DNA of 64,000 nucleotides, from positions 124,001-188,000 of the forward strand of contig NZ_QWVT01000029.1 in assembly GCF_003570705.1 (NCBI RefSeq). The letters are read 5' to 3'. A program made the position numbers and the translations under genes. How positions within the stretch are numbered: the stretch's first letter is position 1; every line of letters starts with the position of its first letter. The notes under the pieces are model-generated. The model had not been told where the DNA came from and made no database searches. It was given only the letters and a program-made list of their open reading frames with translations. The DNA comes from Mesobacillus zeae. GTDB lineage: Bacteria > Bacillota > Bacilli > Bacillales > Cytobacillaceae. Shown here piece after piece: positions 47,445 through 56,463 of this stretch.

Positions 47445-48161
47445 ATGGAGAAGAAAGTACTGGTAGTCGATGATGAGCAGTCAATCGTAACATTGCTGAA
47501 ATACAACCTTGAACAGGCAGGGTACATTGTGTTGACGGCAATGGACGGTGAAGAAGGAAAGAATTTGGCCATGGCAGAAAAAACTGACCTGATTATTCTT
47601 GATTTAATGCTGCCCAAACTGGACGGAATCGAGGTTTGCAAACAGCTCCGCCAGCAAAAAATCATGACACCTATCCTGATGCTGACCGCAAAGGATGATG
47701 AGTTTGACAAGGTGCTCGGTTTGGAGCTCGGTGCGGATGACTATATGACGAAGCCTTTCAGCCCGAGGGAAGTAGTAGCGAGGACAAAGGCGATTCTTCG
47801 GAGAGCACAGCTGCATCAGGAAGCGGCGGAAAGCCAGGAAGAACAGACTGACAGTATTGTAATCGGAGATTTAAAGATTCTTCCCGAGTTTTACGAAGCC
47901 TTTTTCCTTGAAGGACTTTTGGAATTAACTCCAAAGGAATTTGAACTGCTTCTGTACCTTGCGAAGAATAAGGGACGCGTGCTTACAAGGGACCAGCTGC
48001 GCAGTGCTGTCTGGAATTATGATTTTGCAGGTGATACCAGGATTGTGGATGTCCATATCAGCCATCTCCGGGAAAAAATCGAGATTAATACAAAAAAGCC
48101 CTCCTATATTAAAACGATTCGCGGACTTGGGTACAAGCTGGAGGAACCGAGGACAGAATGA
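47445..48161 (+). CDS. phoP: Phosphate response regulator PhoP
   Basis: 238-residue OmpR-family response regulator. Receiver domain 1-120 with phosphoacceptor D53 in LIILDLMLPKLDG and the K of MTKPFSPREVV; winged-helix DNA-binding domain from about 138 with TPKEFELLLYLAKN and RGLGYKL. Controls the phosphate-starvation regulon in Bacillus. Shine-Dalgarno TGGAGG. Stop overlaps the phoR ATG by four bases. A TATAAT at 47385-47390 is a probable -10 box. Confidence 0.96.
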   Translation: MEKKVLVVDDEQSIVTLLKYNLEQAGYIVLTAMDGEEGKNLAMAEKTDLIILDLMLPKLDGIEVCKQLRQQKIMTPILMLTAKDDEFDKVLGLELGADDYMTKPFSPREVVARTKAILRRAQLHQEAAESQEEQTDSIVIGDLKILPEFYEAFFLEGLLELTPKEFELLLYLAKNKGRVLTRDQLRSAVWNYDFAGDTRIVDVHISHLREKIEINTKKPSYIKTIRGLGYKLEEPRTE

Positions 48162-49924
48162 CGAAATACAGGACGCGCCTTTTATTCGCCCTGGTCACTC
48201 TCCTTATTTCTGTCCTGATCGGATTAGGGTTATTTATTGGCCAGCTTTTTAAACATTATTATATCGATTCTATCAGTGACCGCCTTCAAAAGGAAGCGCG
48301 CATCGTTGCAGCTCATATTGAAGAGCATGGCGGCATCGCCGCATTGGACCGGACGGCAGTCTCTGAATTTAGTGAACTGCTGGATGCAAGGATTATCATT
48401 GTCGATGAAACAGGCAATGTCACATACGATACTGAAGGATCACCCGGAAAAATAACAGTCCGGCACAAAGAAATAATGGGCAAAGCTGTTGAAGGGAAAC
48501 TAAACAAAAAAAGTTATCCCGTTCTATCAATGGGAAAAGCCTTGAAGTATTACCCGGTGGCCATTCAGCATGAGGGCGGAAAAGAAGGATATCTGATCCT
48601 TGAGTCAAAAGTCAGTGAACTTAAGGAAGCTTACAGCCAGATATGGTGGATCCTAGGCATAAGCCTTGGTCTTGCCATGGTTCTGATTGTCTTTCTTGTT
48701 TCCAAAATCACCAAGCGATATACAAAGCCGATTGAGTCAGCTACGAATGTTGCCATCGAACTTGCAAAAGGAAACTACCGAGCAAGGACCTTTGAGGATC
48801 ATAGTGACGAAACCGGAATGCTGGGTGCATCGATCAATATTTTGGCACGGAATCTACAGGAATTGATGAAAGCCCAGGAAATGCAGCAGGACCGCTTAAG
48901 CACGCTGATCGAAAGTATGGGCAGCGGGCTTATCCTGATTGACAGTCGAGGCTATATCAATTTAATCAACAGGGCATACAAGGATATCTTTGAAGTCGAA
49001 CCAGCAGATTACCTGTATAAGCTTTATTATGAAGTGGTTGAACATAAAGAAATCAGAATGCTGATTGAGGACATTTTCATGACCGAACAAAGGACAGGCA
49101 GGCAGGTTCTTTTGCCGCTTGGCATAGAACGCAGGCATTTCCAGGTCTATGGGGTACCAATTATAGGTATGAACAATGTCTGGAAGGGAGTATTGCTCGT
49201 CTTCCATGATATTACAGAAATGAAAAAGCTTGAACAAATGAGAAAAGACTTTGTAGCAAATGTATCTCATGAATTAAAGACACCGGTCACTTCAATTAAA
49301 GGCTTTTCAGAAACGCTTTTGGATGGAGCTATGAATGATCGCGGCACCCTTGAAGCTTTCCTGTCCATTATCTTAAAAGAAAGCGACAGGCTCCAAACAC
49401 TGATCCAGGATTTGCTCGATCTTTCGAAGATTGAGCAGAACGGCTTCCATCTTGATTTGCAAAGAGTCAATATTGTCAGTGAAATCGAAGATGTGCTGGC
49501 CATTCTTGAAGCTAAAGCGGCCGAAAAGAAAATCACTCTGGACTTTCCTTCCCCCGATGAAGAAGTTGTCATCGAGGGTGACGCCAACCGGCTGAAACAA
49601 GTGATGATCAATCTTGTCAACAACGCCCTTACCTATACACCTGATGGAGGCACTGTGTTCATTTCTATCAGGGACAATAGGGATGCTGTTGTCATCAAAG
49701 TGAAAGATACCGGAATCGGGATTGAAAAAGAAGAGATACCGCGTATTTTTGAACGGTTTTACAGAATTGACCGAGCGAGAAGCAGGAACTCTGGGGGGAC
49801 GGGCCTTGGTCTGGCGATCGTCAAGCATATTGTTGAGGCTCATAAAGGAAGCATCCAGGTTAAAAGTGAAGTGGGCAAGGGAACGGCTTTCTATATCAGG
49901 CTGAGAAAGAAAATTCCCGATTAA
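48158..49924 (+). CDS. phoR: Phosphate sensor histidine kinase PhoR
   Basis: 588 residues: two membrane segments (about 7-29 and 162-184) flanking an extracytoplasmic PAS-like sensor, a HAMP linker (about 186-240), a cytoplasmic PAS domain (about 245-355), HisKA with H371 in FVANVSHELKTPVTSIKGF, and the HATPase domain (about 475-585; N box LVNNALTYTP, G boxes KDTGIGI and GGTGLGLAIVKH). It phosphorylates PhoP under phosphate limitation. ATGA overlap with phoP. Length matches B. subtilis PhoR (579). Confidence 0.96.
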   Translation: MTKYRTRLLFALVTLLISVLIGLGLFIGQLFKHYYIDSISDRLQKEARIVAAHIEEHGGIAALDRTAVSEFSELLDARIIIVDETGNVTYDTEGSPGKITVRHKEIMGKAVEGKLNKKSYPVLSMGKALKYYPVAIQHEGGKEGYLILESKVSELKEAYSQIWWILGISLGLAMVLIVFLVSKITKRYTKPIESATNVAIELAKGNYRARTFEDHSDETGMLGASINILARNLQELMKAQEMQQDRLSTLIESMGSGLILIDSRGYINLINRAYKDIFEVEPADYLYKLYYEVVEHKEIRMLIEDIFMTEQRTGRQVLLPLGIERRHFQVYGVPIIGMNNVWKGVLLVFHDITEMKKLEQMRKDFVANVSHELKTPVTSIKGFSETLLDGAMNDRGTLEAFLSIILKESDRLQTLIQDLLDLSKIEQNGFHLDLQRVNIVSEIEDVLAILEAKAAEKKITLDFPSPDEEVVIEGDANRLKQVMINLVNNALTYTPDGGTVFISIRDNRDAVVIKVKDTGIGIEKEEIPRIFERFYRIDRARSRNSGGTGLGLAIVKHIVEAHKGSIQVKSEVGKGTAFYIRLRKKIPD

Positions 49925-50037
49925 CGTTCCAAAGGAGAAGGTGTTTCCAATTTTACAGTATATTAACAATCGGTTCATTCAGGCTTTACATTCCGTTGTT
50001 ACAATCATACTTGTAAACCCCTTCATCCAAGGAGCAG

Positions 50038-50076
50038 AAAAAGGACACAAGCTGACCCCGCTTGTGTCCTTTTTCA
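50038..50076 (+). terminator. Terminator after phoR
   Basis: AAAAAGGACACAAGC / GCTTGTGTCCTTTTT, perfect 15-bp stem with a seven-base loop. Confidence 0.92.
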
Positions 50077-50090
50077 TTGTCCGGGGGAGC

Positions 50091-50156
50091 AGACCGTTAT
50101 TTTTCTTTCTATTCTATCTCATGGTAGAATAATGAAAAGGAATAACGGTCTTTTTT
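50091..50156 (+). terminator. Second long hairpin between phoR and polA
   Basis: AGACCGTTATT (50091-50101) pairs with AATAACGGTCT (50141-50151), followed by T5. The 39-base loop holds its own ATTCTA / TAGAAT stem. Terminator-like. Confidence 0.7.
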
Positions 50157-50196
50157 ATGAAGATAAGAAAGTATAAAAATTTTTGGATAACTATCC

Positions 50197-50244
50197 AGCG
50201 TAAGCGACTGGTGTATTTTGCTAGACGGGAGGCTTGCGTTTTTC
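50197..50244 (+). terminator. Terminator-like hairpin in the polA leader
   Basis: AGCGTAAGC (50197-50205) pairs with GCTTGCGTT (50232-50240), then a T run to 50243, about 50 bases before polA. GGATAACTATCC lies just upstream. Possible attenuator. Confidence 0.4.
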
Positions 50245-50291
50245 TTATCGGAATGTAAACCCGGCATGAGGATTTAAAAGGAGGCAAAACA

Positions 50292-52925
50292 ATGGCAAAC
50301 AAGTTAGTTTTGATAGATGGAAACAGCATTGCTTACCGCGCTTTTTTTGCGCTGCCCTTGCTCAATAATGATAAGGGTATACACACGAATGCTGTTTACG
50401 GTTTTACCATGATGCTGATGAAAATTCTTGAGGATGAAAAACCAACACATATGCTCGTTGCGTTCGATGCTGGCAAGACGACTTTCAGGCATGCCGCATT
50501 TGGTGAATATAAGGGCGGAAGGCAAAAGACGCCGCCTGAGCTTTCTGAACAGTTTCCTTTTATCAGGGATCTGCTGAAAGCTTACAGCATTCCCCAGTAC
50601 GAACTTGAGAATTATGAAGCAGATGACATTATTGGAACCCTCTCCACGCGTGCCGATAAAGAAGGATACGAAGTTAAGGTGATATCTGGTGACAAGGACC
50701 TTACCCAGTTGAGTTCCGGGACAACGACAGTTAGCATTACCCGAAAAGGAATTACCGATATTGAAGATTATACACCGGAACATATCCGTGAGAAATACGG
50801 TCTCGCTCCTGAACAAATTATTGATATGAAGGGCTTGATGGGGGATGCATCCGACAATATACCGGGTGTACCGGGAGTCGGTGAGAAAACCGCCATCAAG
50901 CTACTGAAGGAGTTTGGAACACTTGAAACACTTCTTCAATCAATCGATCAGGTAAAGGGGAAGAAACTGCAGGAAAAGCTCAGTGAATTTAAGGACCAGG
51001 CAGTCATGAGCAAGGAGCTCGCCACCATTACAAGGGAGGCGCCAGTACAGCTCGAACTGTCCGAACTGGAGTATGAAGGCTTCGAAAAAGATGCCCTGCT
51101 AAAAATCTTTAAAGAGCTTGGCTTTAATTCCCTCGTTGATAAAATTGATGATGGAGAGGTGCAGGAAGAAAGCCTAGAACTTGAGGAAATCTCGTACGAA
51201 GCACCCGAGGAAATTACGGCAGAACTGTTTGCCGGCGAGAACGCACTTTATGTAGAAGTACTGGATGACAATTATCATTACGCTGATATCATTGGATTTT
51301 CAGTTTCCAATGAAAAAGGAAGCTATTACTTCCCAGTTGAAAAAGCACGCCAGTCCCAAGCGTTCAAGAACTGGGCCGAAGACGAAAGCAGCAAGAAAAT
51401 TGTTTATGATGCCAAGCGTTCGGAAGTTGCGCTCCGCCACAGAGGAATTCATTTAAAAGGGGCAGACTTCGACGTCCTGTTAGCTTCTTATATTCTTAAC
51501 CCTTCGGAGAATGCCGAGGACCTGTCAGAACTGGCGAAGCTTCATGGCCAAAGAGGACCTGAGCCGGACCGTTCGTTTTACGGAAAAGGTGCAAAACGGA
51601 GTATTCCTGCCGAAGAAAAATTAGCAGAGCATCTTGTGCGGAAAGCTGTGCTGTTAATGGATTTGAAGGAAACTCTTATCAACGGGTTAAAGAAAAATGA
51701 GCAATGGGAGCTGTTCACAGGGCTGGAAATGCCTTTGTCACTCGTCCTCGCCGACATGGAGTATCAGGGAGTAAAACTCGATATTGACAGGCTTCAGAGA
51801 ATGAGCAGTGAAATTCGGGGGAAGCTTGAAAAAATCGAGTCTGAAATTTATCGTCATGCAGGTGAAAGTTTTAATATCAATTCACCGAAACAGCTTGGAG
51901 TTATTTTGTTTGATAAACTTGGGCTTCCTGCAATAAAGAAAACGAAAACGGGCTACTCTACTTCAGCAGATGTGCTTGAGCAGCTCGCCCCGAAGCATGA
52001 AATCATTCAGGAAATCCTGCAATATCGTCAACTTGGCAAACTGCAGTCTACCTATATCGAGGGTCTGCAGAAGGTTGCGAACAAAGAGACGGACAAGGTG
52101 CATACCCGGTTCAACCAGGCGCTTACCCAGACTGGAAGGCTGAGTTCAACTGATCCCAACTTGCAGAACATTCCGATCCGGCTGGAAGAAGGACGGAAAA
52201 TCCGGCAGGCATTTATCGCTTCCGAAGAAGGCTGGGTGATTTTTGCCGCCGACTATTCGCAAATTGAATTGAGGGTGCTTGCCCATATTGCAGGTGATGA
52301 GAAACTTATAGAAGCCTTCCGTGAAGGGCACGACATTCATACGAAGACGGCAATGGAGGTATTCCATGTCGGAGCAGAGGAAGTAACCTCTAATATGCGC
52401 AGGCATGCAAAAGCCGTCAATTTCGGGATTGTCTACGGAATCAGCGACTATGGGCTTTCGCAAAGTCTTGGAATTACACGTAAAGAAGCTGGAGAATTCA
52501 TTGACAGGTATTTAAAAAGCTATCCAGGTGTCAAGGAATATATGAATGATATCGTAAAAGATGCGAAACAAAAGGGCTTTGTTTCAACGCTGCTTCACAG
52601 AAGGCGATATATTCCGGAAATCACGAGCAGGAATTTCAATCTCAGAAGCTTTGCAGAGCGTACTGCCATGAATACACCAATTCAGGGAAGCGCTGCAGAT
52701 ATCATAAAAAAGGCAATGATTGAAATGGCCGACAGGCTAAAGACGGAAAAGATGCAGGCGAGACTGTTGCTTCAGGTACATGATGAATTGATTTTCGAAG
52801 CGCCTGAGGATGAAATCGAAAAGCTGAAAGAGATTGTTCCGGATGTTATGGAGAATGCCGTAGAGCTGAATGTCCCGCTGAAAGTGGACTATGCCTGCGG
52901 GCCAACATGGTTTGATGCTAAGTAA
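50292..52925 (+). CDS. polA: DNA polymerase I
   Basis: 877 residues. 5' nuclease domain (1 to about 295; LVLIDGNSIAYRAFFAL, EADDIIGTLS, GLMGDASDNIPGV); a degenerate 3'-5' exonuclease domain (about 300-465) without the expected catalytic carboxylates, as in B. subtilis and Geobacillus; polymerase domain (about 470-877) with motif A DYSQIELRVLAH, motif B RRHAKAVNFGIVYG and motif C LQVHDELIFEAP. Fills gaps and removes RNA primers. Heads polA-mutM-coaE, whose genes are 16-33 bases apart. AAAAGGAGGC Shine-Dalgarno. Confidence 0.98.
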   Translation: MANKLVLIDGNSIAYRAFFALPLLNNDKGIHTNAVYGFTMMLMKILEDEKPTHMLVAFDAGKTTFRHAAFGEYKGGRQKTPPELSEQFPFIRDLLKAYSIPQYELENYEADDIIGTLSTRADKEGYEVKVISGDKDLTQLSSGTTTVSITRKGITDIEDYTPEHIREKYGLAPEQIIDMKGLMGDASDNIPGVPGVGEKTAIKLLKEFGTLETLLQSIDQVKGKKLQEKLSEFKDQAVMSKELATITREAPVQLELSELEYEGFEKDALLKIFKELGFNSLVDKIDDGEVQEESLELEEISYEAPEEITAELFAGENALYVEVLDDNYHYADIIGFSVSNEKGSYYFPVEKARQSQAFKNWAEDESSKKIVYDAKRSEVALRHRGIHLKGADFDVLLASYILNPSENAEDLSELAKLHGQRGPEPDRSFYGKGAKRSIPAEEKLAEHLVRKAVLLMDLKETLINGLKKNEQWELFTGLEMPLSLVLADMEYQGVKLDIDRLQRMSSEIRGKLEKIESEIYRHAGESFNINSPKQLGVILFDKLGLPAIKKTKTGYSTSADVLEQLAPKHEIIQEILQYRQLGKLQSTYIEGLQKVANKETDKVHTRFNQALTQTGRLSSTDPNLQNIPIRLEEGRKIRQAFIASEEGWVIFAADYSQIELRVLAHIAGDEKLIEAFREGHDIHTKTAMEVFHVGAEEVTSNMRRHAKAVNFGIVYGISDYGLSQSLGITRKEAGEFIDRYLKSYPGVKEYMNDIVKDAKQKGFVSTLLHRRRYIPEITSRNFNLRSFAERTAMNTPIQGSAADIIKKAMIEMADRLKTEKMQARLLLQVHDELIFEAPEDEIEKLKEIVPDVMENAVELNVPLKVDYACGPTWFDAK

Positions 52926-52941
52926 GAAGGAGGGCTAGAAT

Positions 52942-53766
52942 TTGCCTGAATTACCGGAGGTTGAAACAGTCAGGAAAACCTTGGAGTCGTTAGTGCTCGG
53001 AAAGGAAATACATGAAGTAAGAATCGGCTGGCCCAAGATGGTGAAAAATCCGACAGAGCCACAAATGTTTGCCGATAGCCTAAAAGGTGAAAAAATCAAC
53101 AAAATCGGCCGGAGAGGCAAGTTCCTCATCTTTTACACGGACCACTATGCCCTTGTCTCACATTTGCGTATGGAAGGGAAGTATATGCTGTTCCAGCATG
53201 ACGAACCACTCGACAAGCATATTCATGCTGTTTTCCAATTCACAGATGGAAGTGAATTAAGATACCGGGATGTACGGAAGTTCGGGACGATGCACTTGTA
53301 CAAGCGGGGTACGGAGTTTGAAAACTCTCCGCTCTCTGGACTCGGCCCTGAACCGTTTTCCGTGGAGTTCACAAAGGGACTGCTTTCTGCCAGGCTGAAA
53401 AAGACAAACCGCAAGATCAAGGCAGCCCTCCTTGACCAGAAGATACTTGTCGGACTCGGGAATATATATGTTGATGAAGCATTGTTCCGGGCCGGCATTC
53501 ACCCGGAAAGGACGGCCAGTTCGCTGTCAGACAGGGAAACAGAAGAGCTTCACAGGGAAATTGTAGCGACGTTGCAGGAAGCCGTCGAAAAAGGCGGCAG
53601 TACAATCAGATCCTATATCAACTCGCAGGGCGAGATTGGAATGTTCCAGCTGGAATTAAATGTGTATGGCCGGAAAAATGAGCCTTGCAATGTATGCGGA
53701 CGAATGATTGAAAAAACGGTTGTCGGCGGACGCGGAACGCACTATTGTCCATCCTGCCAGCGATGA
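52942..53766 (+). CDS. mutM: Formamidopyrimidine-DNA glycosylase (Fpg/MutM)
   Basis: 274-residue bifunctional glycosylase/AP lyase that removes 8-oxoguanine and formamidopyrimidines. N-terminal PELPEVETVRKTL provides the catalytic proline and glutamates once the first Met is removed. K57-type lysine region RRGKFL, and the C-terminal zinc finger CNVCGRMIEKTVVGGRGTHYC (cysteines four). TTG start at 52942 after AAGGAGGG. Co-transcribed with polA. Confidence 0.97.
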   Translation: MPELPEVETVRKTLESLVLGKEIHEVRIGWPKMVKNPTEPQMFADSLKGEKINKIGRRGKFLIFYTDHYALVSHLRMEGKYMLFQHDEPLDKHIHAVFQFTDGSELRYRDVRKFGTMHLYKRGTEFENSPLSGLGPEPFSVEFTKGLLSARLKKTNRKIKAALLDQKILVGLGNIYVDEALFRAGIHPERTASSLSDRETEELHREIVATLQEAVEKGGSTIRSYINSQGEIGMFQLELNVYGRKNEPCNVCGRMIEKTVVGGRGTHYCPSCQR

Positions 53767-53799
53767 TGACAGCGGGACTGCGAAGGGAGGGCAGTTGGC

Positions 53800-54405
53800 A
53801 TGACTTTAATCATTGGATTGACTGGTGGGATCGCCAGCGGGAAAAGCACAGTATCCTGGATGCTTTCCGAAAGAGGACTACCTATTATTGATGCTGATGT
53901 GGAAGCAAGACTTGCTGTCCAAAAAGGAGAAAAAGCCTACCGTGAAATCATAAATGAATTCGGAAGCAGCATTCTTGATTCAGCAGGAGAGATCGACAGG
54001 GCAAAACTTGGAGGCATCATATTTAATGATGAGGATAAAAGGCGCCTCCTGAATGGAATTGTCCACCCAGAGGTCAGAAAAAGGATGATGGAGAAAAGGG
54101 ATGAATCAGTCCTGCGCGGTGAACAGGCTGTCATCCTCGATATTCCGTTGCTGTTTGAAAGCAAGCTTGAATATATGGTGGACAAGATCATCCTGGTTTT
54201 TGTAAATGAAGAAACGCAGCTCAGAAGGTTAATGGCCAGAAACAGCCTGACAGAAACAGAAGCAATGGCTAGAATTCAATCGCAAATGCCTCTTAAGGAT
54301 AAAATAAACCTTGCTGACCGGATCATTGATAACAATGGTACCACGGAAGAAACGGGCAGGCAGCTCCAGCATATTTTATCCCAATGGGGATTGGAAGGGA
54401 CCTGA
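53800..54405 (+). CDS. coaE: Dephospho-CoA kinase
   Basis: 201-residue P-loop kinase for the last step of coenzyme A synthesis. Walker A is [14 protein letters not shown] at residues 6-19; [10 protein letters not shown] and a lid region [16 protein letters not shown] follow. GGGAGG Shine-Dalgarno. In B. subtilis ytaF lies between mutM and coaE; here the two are adjacent, with 33 bases between them. Confidence 0.97.
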   Translation: MTLIIGLTGGIASGKSTVSWMLSERGLPIIDADVEARLAVQKGEKAYREIINEFGSSILDSAGEIDRAKLGGIIFNDEDKRRLLNGIVHPEVRKRMMEKRDESVLRGEQAVILDIPLLFESKLEYMVDKIILVFVNEETQLRRLMARNSLTETEAMARIQSQMPLKDKINLADRIIDNNGTTEETGRQLQHILSQWGLEGT

Positions 54406-54425
54406 AAAGGTTCCTTTTGTTTTAC
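54395..54425 (+). terminator. Terminator after coaE
   Basis: AAGGGACC / GGTTCCTT stem beginning in the last codons of coaE, then a T-rich tail. Confidence 0.65.
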
Positions 54426-54502
54426 CTTGTTAATAAAGGACGAGCCCCTTTCCAAAAGTATTTTTCAGAATTATTTTATATTTAAAATGTGTGATTTTAA
54501 TT

Positions 54503-54531
54503 ATCACAAACAAAAACTAATATGTTATACT
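54503..54531 (+). promoter_or_regulatory. gapB promoter with CcpN-box match
   Basis: TATACT -10 (54526-54531), with ATCACA at 17-base spacing as a weak -35. TATGTTATACT (54521-54531) matches the CcpN box TRTGHYATAYW at every position and overlaps the -10. TGTGTGATTTT at 54488 is a poorer second match. In B. subtilis CcpN represses gapB on glucose. Confidence 0.65.
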
Positions 54532-54584
54532 AATTACTAATGAGGGGTATTTGAGTATAACACTAATGTGGAAGGGGCCGTAAT

Positions 54585-55616
54585 ATGAAGGCAAGAATTG
54601 CAATTAACGGTTTTGGGAGAATTGGAAGAATGGTTTTCAGGAAAGCTATTCTTGAACATAATCTTGAGGTTGTGGCCATTAATGCGAGCTATCCAGCAGA
54701 GACTTTGGCACACTTAATAAAATATGATTCTACACATGGCCAGTTCCAGGGAGAAGTAATCCCGGCTGACGATGCTTTGATTGTCAATGGAAAGAGAGTT
54801 AAATTGCTTAGCAACCGTAATCCGGCTGAACTGCCATGGAGAGAAATGAAGGTTGACATTGTCATTGAAGCAACTGGAAAATTCAATTCAAGAGACAAAG
54901 CTGCGCTTCATCTTGAAGCAGGAGCGAAAAAAGTCATCCTGACAGCACCAGGAAAAGAAGAAGACATCACTGTTGTCATGGGCGTGAATGATGGCGCTTT
55001 AATGATCGATGAGCACGATGTCATTTCAAATGCATCCTGTACAACCAACTGTCTTGCACCGGTTGCAAAGGTCCTTAATGACAGGTTTGGAATTAAAAAC
55101 GGCTTGATGACAACAGTCCATGCCTATACGAATGACCAGAAGAATATTGATAATCCACATAAGGATTTGAGGCGTGCCCGTTCATGCGGACAGTCCATCA
55201 TTCCAACATCCACAGGTGCTGCGAAAGCGCTTTCTCTTGTGCTGCCGGAGCTAAAAGGTAAGCTTCATGGCATGGCTTTAAGGGTGCCGACTCCCAATGT
55301 TTCGCTTGTAGACCTGGTTGTTGACCTTGAAAAAGAAGTGACTGTTGATGAAATCAATGATGCTTTCCTTGCTGCATCAAAAGGAGACCTTAAAGGTATC
55401 CTTGATATCACAACTGATCCGTTAGTTTCCATCGATTTCAATACAAATGAACATTCGGCAATCATTGATGGCTTGTCCACAATGGTGATCGGAGAAAGAA
55501 AAGTAAAGGTTCTTGCATGGTATGATAACGAGTGGGGCTATTCCTGCAGAGTTGTAGATCTTGCGAACCATGTTGCCAAGGCAATGTCCGAGACCGTCGC
55601 TGTCAAGGTCGGTTAA
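54585..55616 (+). CDS. gapB: Glyceraldehyde-3-phosphate dehydrogenase, gluconeogenic
   Basis: 343 residues. NAD(P)-binding KARIAINGFGRIGRMVFRK, catalytic C152 in SNASCTTNCLAP, and the SSTGAAKA-type segment IPTSTGAAKALSLVLPELK. The residue after the second strand of the Rossmann fold and the absence of a cggR-gapA operon context fit the GapB type, which runs in the gluconeogenic direction with NADP in B. subtilis. Neighbourhood (coaE before, speD after) is the B. subtilis gapB neighbourhood. A promoter with a CcpN-box match supports this. Confidence 0.95.
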   Translation: MKARIAINGFGRIGRMVFRKAILEHNLEVVAINASYPAETLAHLIKYDSTHGQFQGEVIPADDALIVNGKRVKLLSNRNPAELPWREMKVDIVIEATGKFNSRDKAALHLEAGAKKVILTAPGKEEDITVVMGVNDGALMIDEHDVISNASCTTNCLAPVAKVLNDRFGIKNGLMTTVHAYTNDQKNIDNPHKDLRRARSCGQSIIPTSTGAAKALSLVLPELKGKLHGMALRVPTPNVSLVDLVVDLEKEVTVDEINDAFLAASKGDLKGILDITTDPLVSIDFNTNEHSAIIDGLSTMVIGERKVKVLAWYDNEWGYSCRVVDLANHVAKAMSETVAVKVG

Positions 55617-55631
55617 TATTCGCTTTGCGGG

Positions 55632-55665
55632 AACAAGCTTGCGCTAATGCGCAGGCTTGTTTGCG
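55632..55665 (+). terminator. Terminator after gapB
   Basis: ACAAGCTTGCGC / GCGCAGGCTTGT stem with one mismatch around a short TAAT loop; T-containing tail. Confidence 0.75.
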
Positions 55666-55805
55666 TTTTGAATAACAAATACTGTACTCCACAAGAAAAA
55701 GCCTCTTGAAGCATCCTGGTTTCAAAGGAAAAAACGCTGCCCCTGCTTTTGTTTGAAAGCCATTCTTTAGCAAATATTTTCAGGAAAAAATTTGTGTTCG
55801 ATGTG

Positions 55806-55834
55806 TTGCAAAACAAAAATAAACAAAGTATACT
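55806..55834 (+). promoter_or_regulatory. Sigma-A promoter of speD
   Basis: TTGCAA (55806-55811), 17-base spacer, TATACT (55829-55834). Transcription would start near 55841, giving a 145-base leader. Confidence 0.7.
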
Positions 55835-55840
55835 AGTCAT

Positions 55841-55985
55841 CGTGAACTTCTTAATGAAGGTAATGCTTGGCTACTTAAAGGGTTAGGACCTCTTTGGACT
55901 AACTTTCCCCCGTGGTAGTTAACGACCATTGAAAGATAAGAATTTCATTTTAATAGCTAAAAAAGTAAGAGGGGGAAACTGAATA
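55841..55985 (+). ncRNA. Structured speD leader, candidate cis-regulatory RNA
   Basis: Outer stem TTGGCTAC (55867-55874) with GTAGTTAA (55915-55922); inner stem AGGGTTAG (55879-55886) with CTAACTTT (55899-55906). The 3' bulge left between them contains CCCCC (55907-55911). TTTCCCCC is perfectly complementary to GGGGGAAA (55971-55978), which is the speD Shine-Dalgarno. A pseudoknot or alternative helix would hide the ribosome site. No known riboswitch class recognised. The rest of the gapB-speD gap (55666-55805) shows nothing clear. Confidence 0.45.
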
Positions 55986-56360
55986 ATGGAAACAATGGGT
56001 CGTCATGTAATTTCGGAATTATGGGGCTGCGATTTTGATAAGTTGAATGACATGGATTATATTGAACAAACGTTTGTAGCGGCAGCATTGAAATCTGGTG
56101 CTGAAGTCCGCGAGGTGGCTTTCCACAAGTTTGCGCCACAAGGTGTAAGTGGGGTTGTCATTATCTCAGAATCACATTTAACTATTCACAGCTTTCCGGA
56201 GCATGGATATGCAAGCATTGATGTTTATACTTGCGGGGATTTGAATCCCAATATCGCTGCAGATTATATTGGAGAAGCGCTAGGAGCACAAACACGCGAG
56301 AACATTGAAATTCCGCGTGGAATGGGTCCAGTGCAAGTGAAGCAGGCAAAAGCACTTTAA
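55986..56360 (+). CDS. speD: S-adenosylmethionine decarboxylase proenzyme
   Basis: 124-residue class 1B AdoMet decarboxylase, which supplies aminopropyl groups for spermidine. The chain self-cleaves between E62 and S63 in [17 protein letters not shown]63 becomes the pyruvoyl cofactor. H68 and C83 (VYTCGD) are the other catalytic residues. Length and placement after gapB match B. subtilis SpeD. GAGGGGGAAAC Shine-Dalgarno that can be sequestered by its leader. Spermidine synthase is not in the window. Confidence 0.97.
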   Translation: METMGRHVISELWGCDFDKLNDMDYIEQTFVAAALKSGAEVREVAFHKFAPQGVSGVVIISESHLTIHSFPEHGYASIDVYTCGDLNPNIAADYIGEALGAQTRENIEIPRGMGPVQVKQAKAL

Positions 56361-56372
56361 TAATGGATTATA

Positions 56373-56407
56373 AATGAGAGGTGTATCCTATACACCTCTT
56401 TTTCATT
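56373..56407 (+). terminator. Terminator after speD
   Basis: AATGAGAGGTGTAT / ATACACCTC stem with a CCT loop and T tail. Confidence 0.88.
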
Positions 56408-56463
56408 TGCTCTGAAATAGTATAGAATAGTACCAAAAGAATGTGATGGGGGGACAGGCCCTG

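Noticed and set aside
49941-50132. 63-codon open frame after phoR
   Set aside because: It is made of the phoR terminator and the second hairpin read as codons; no SD and no conserved character.
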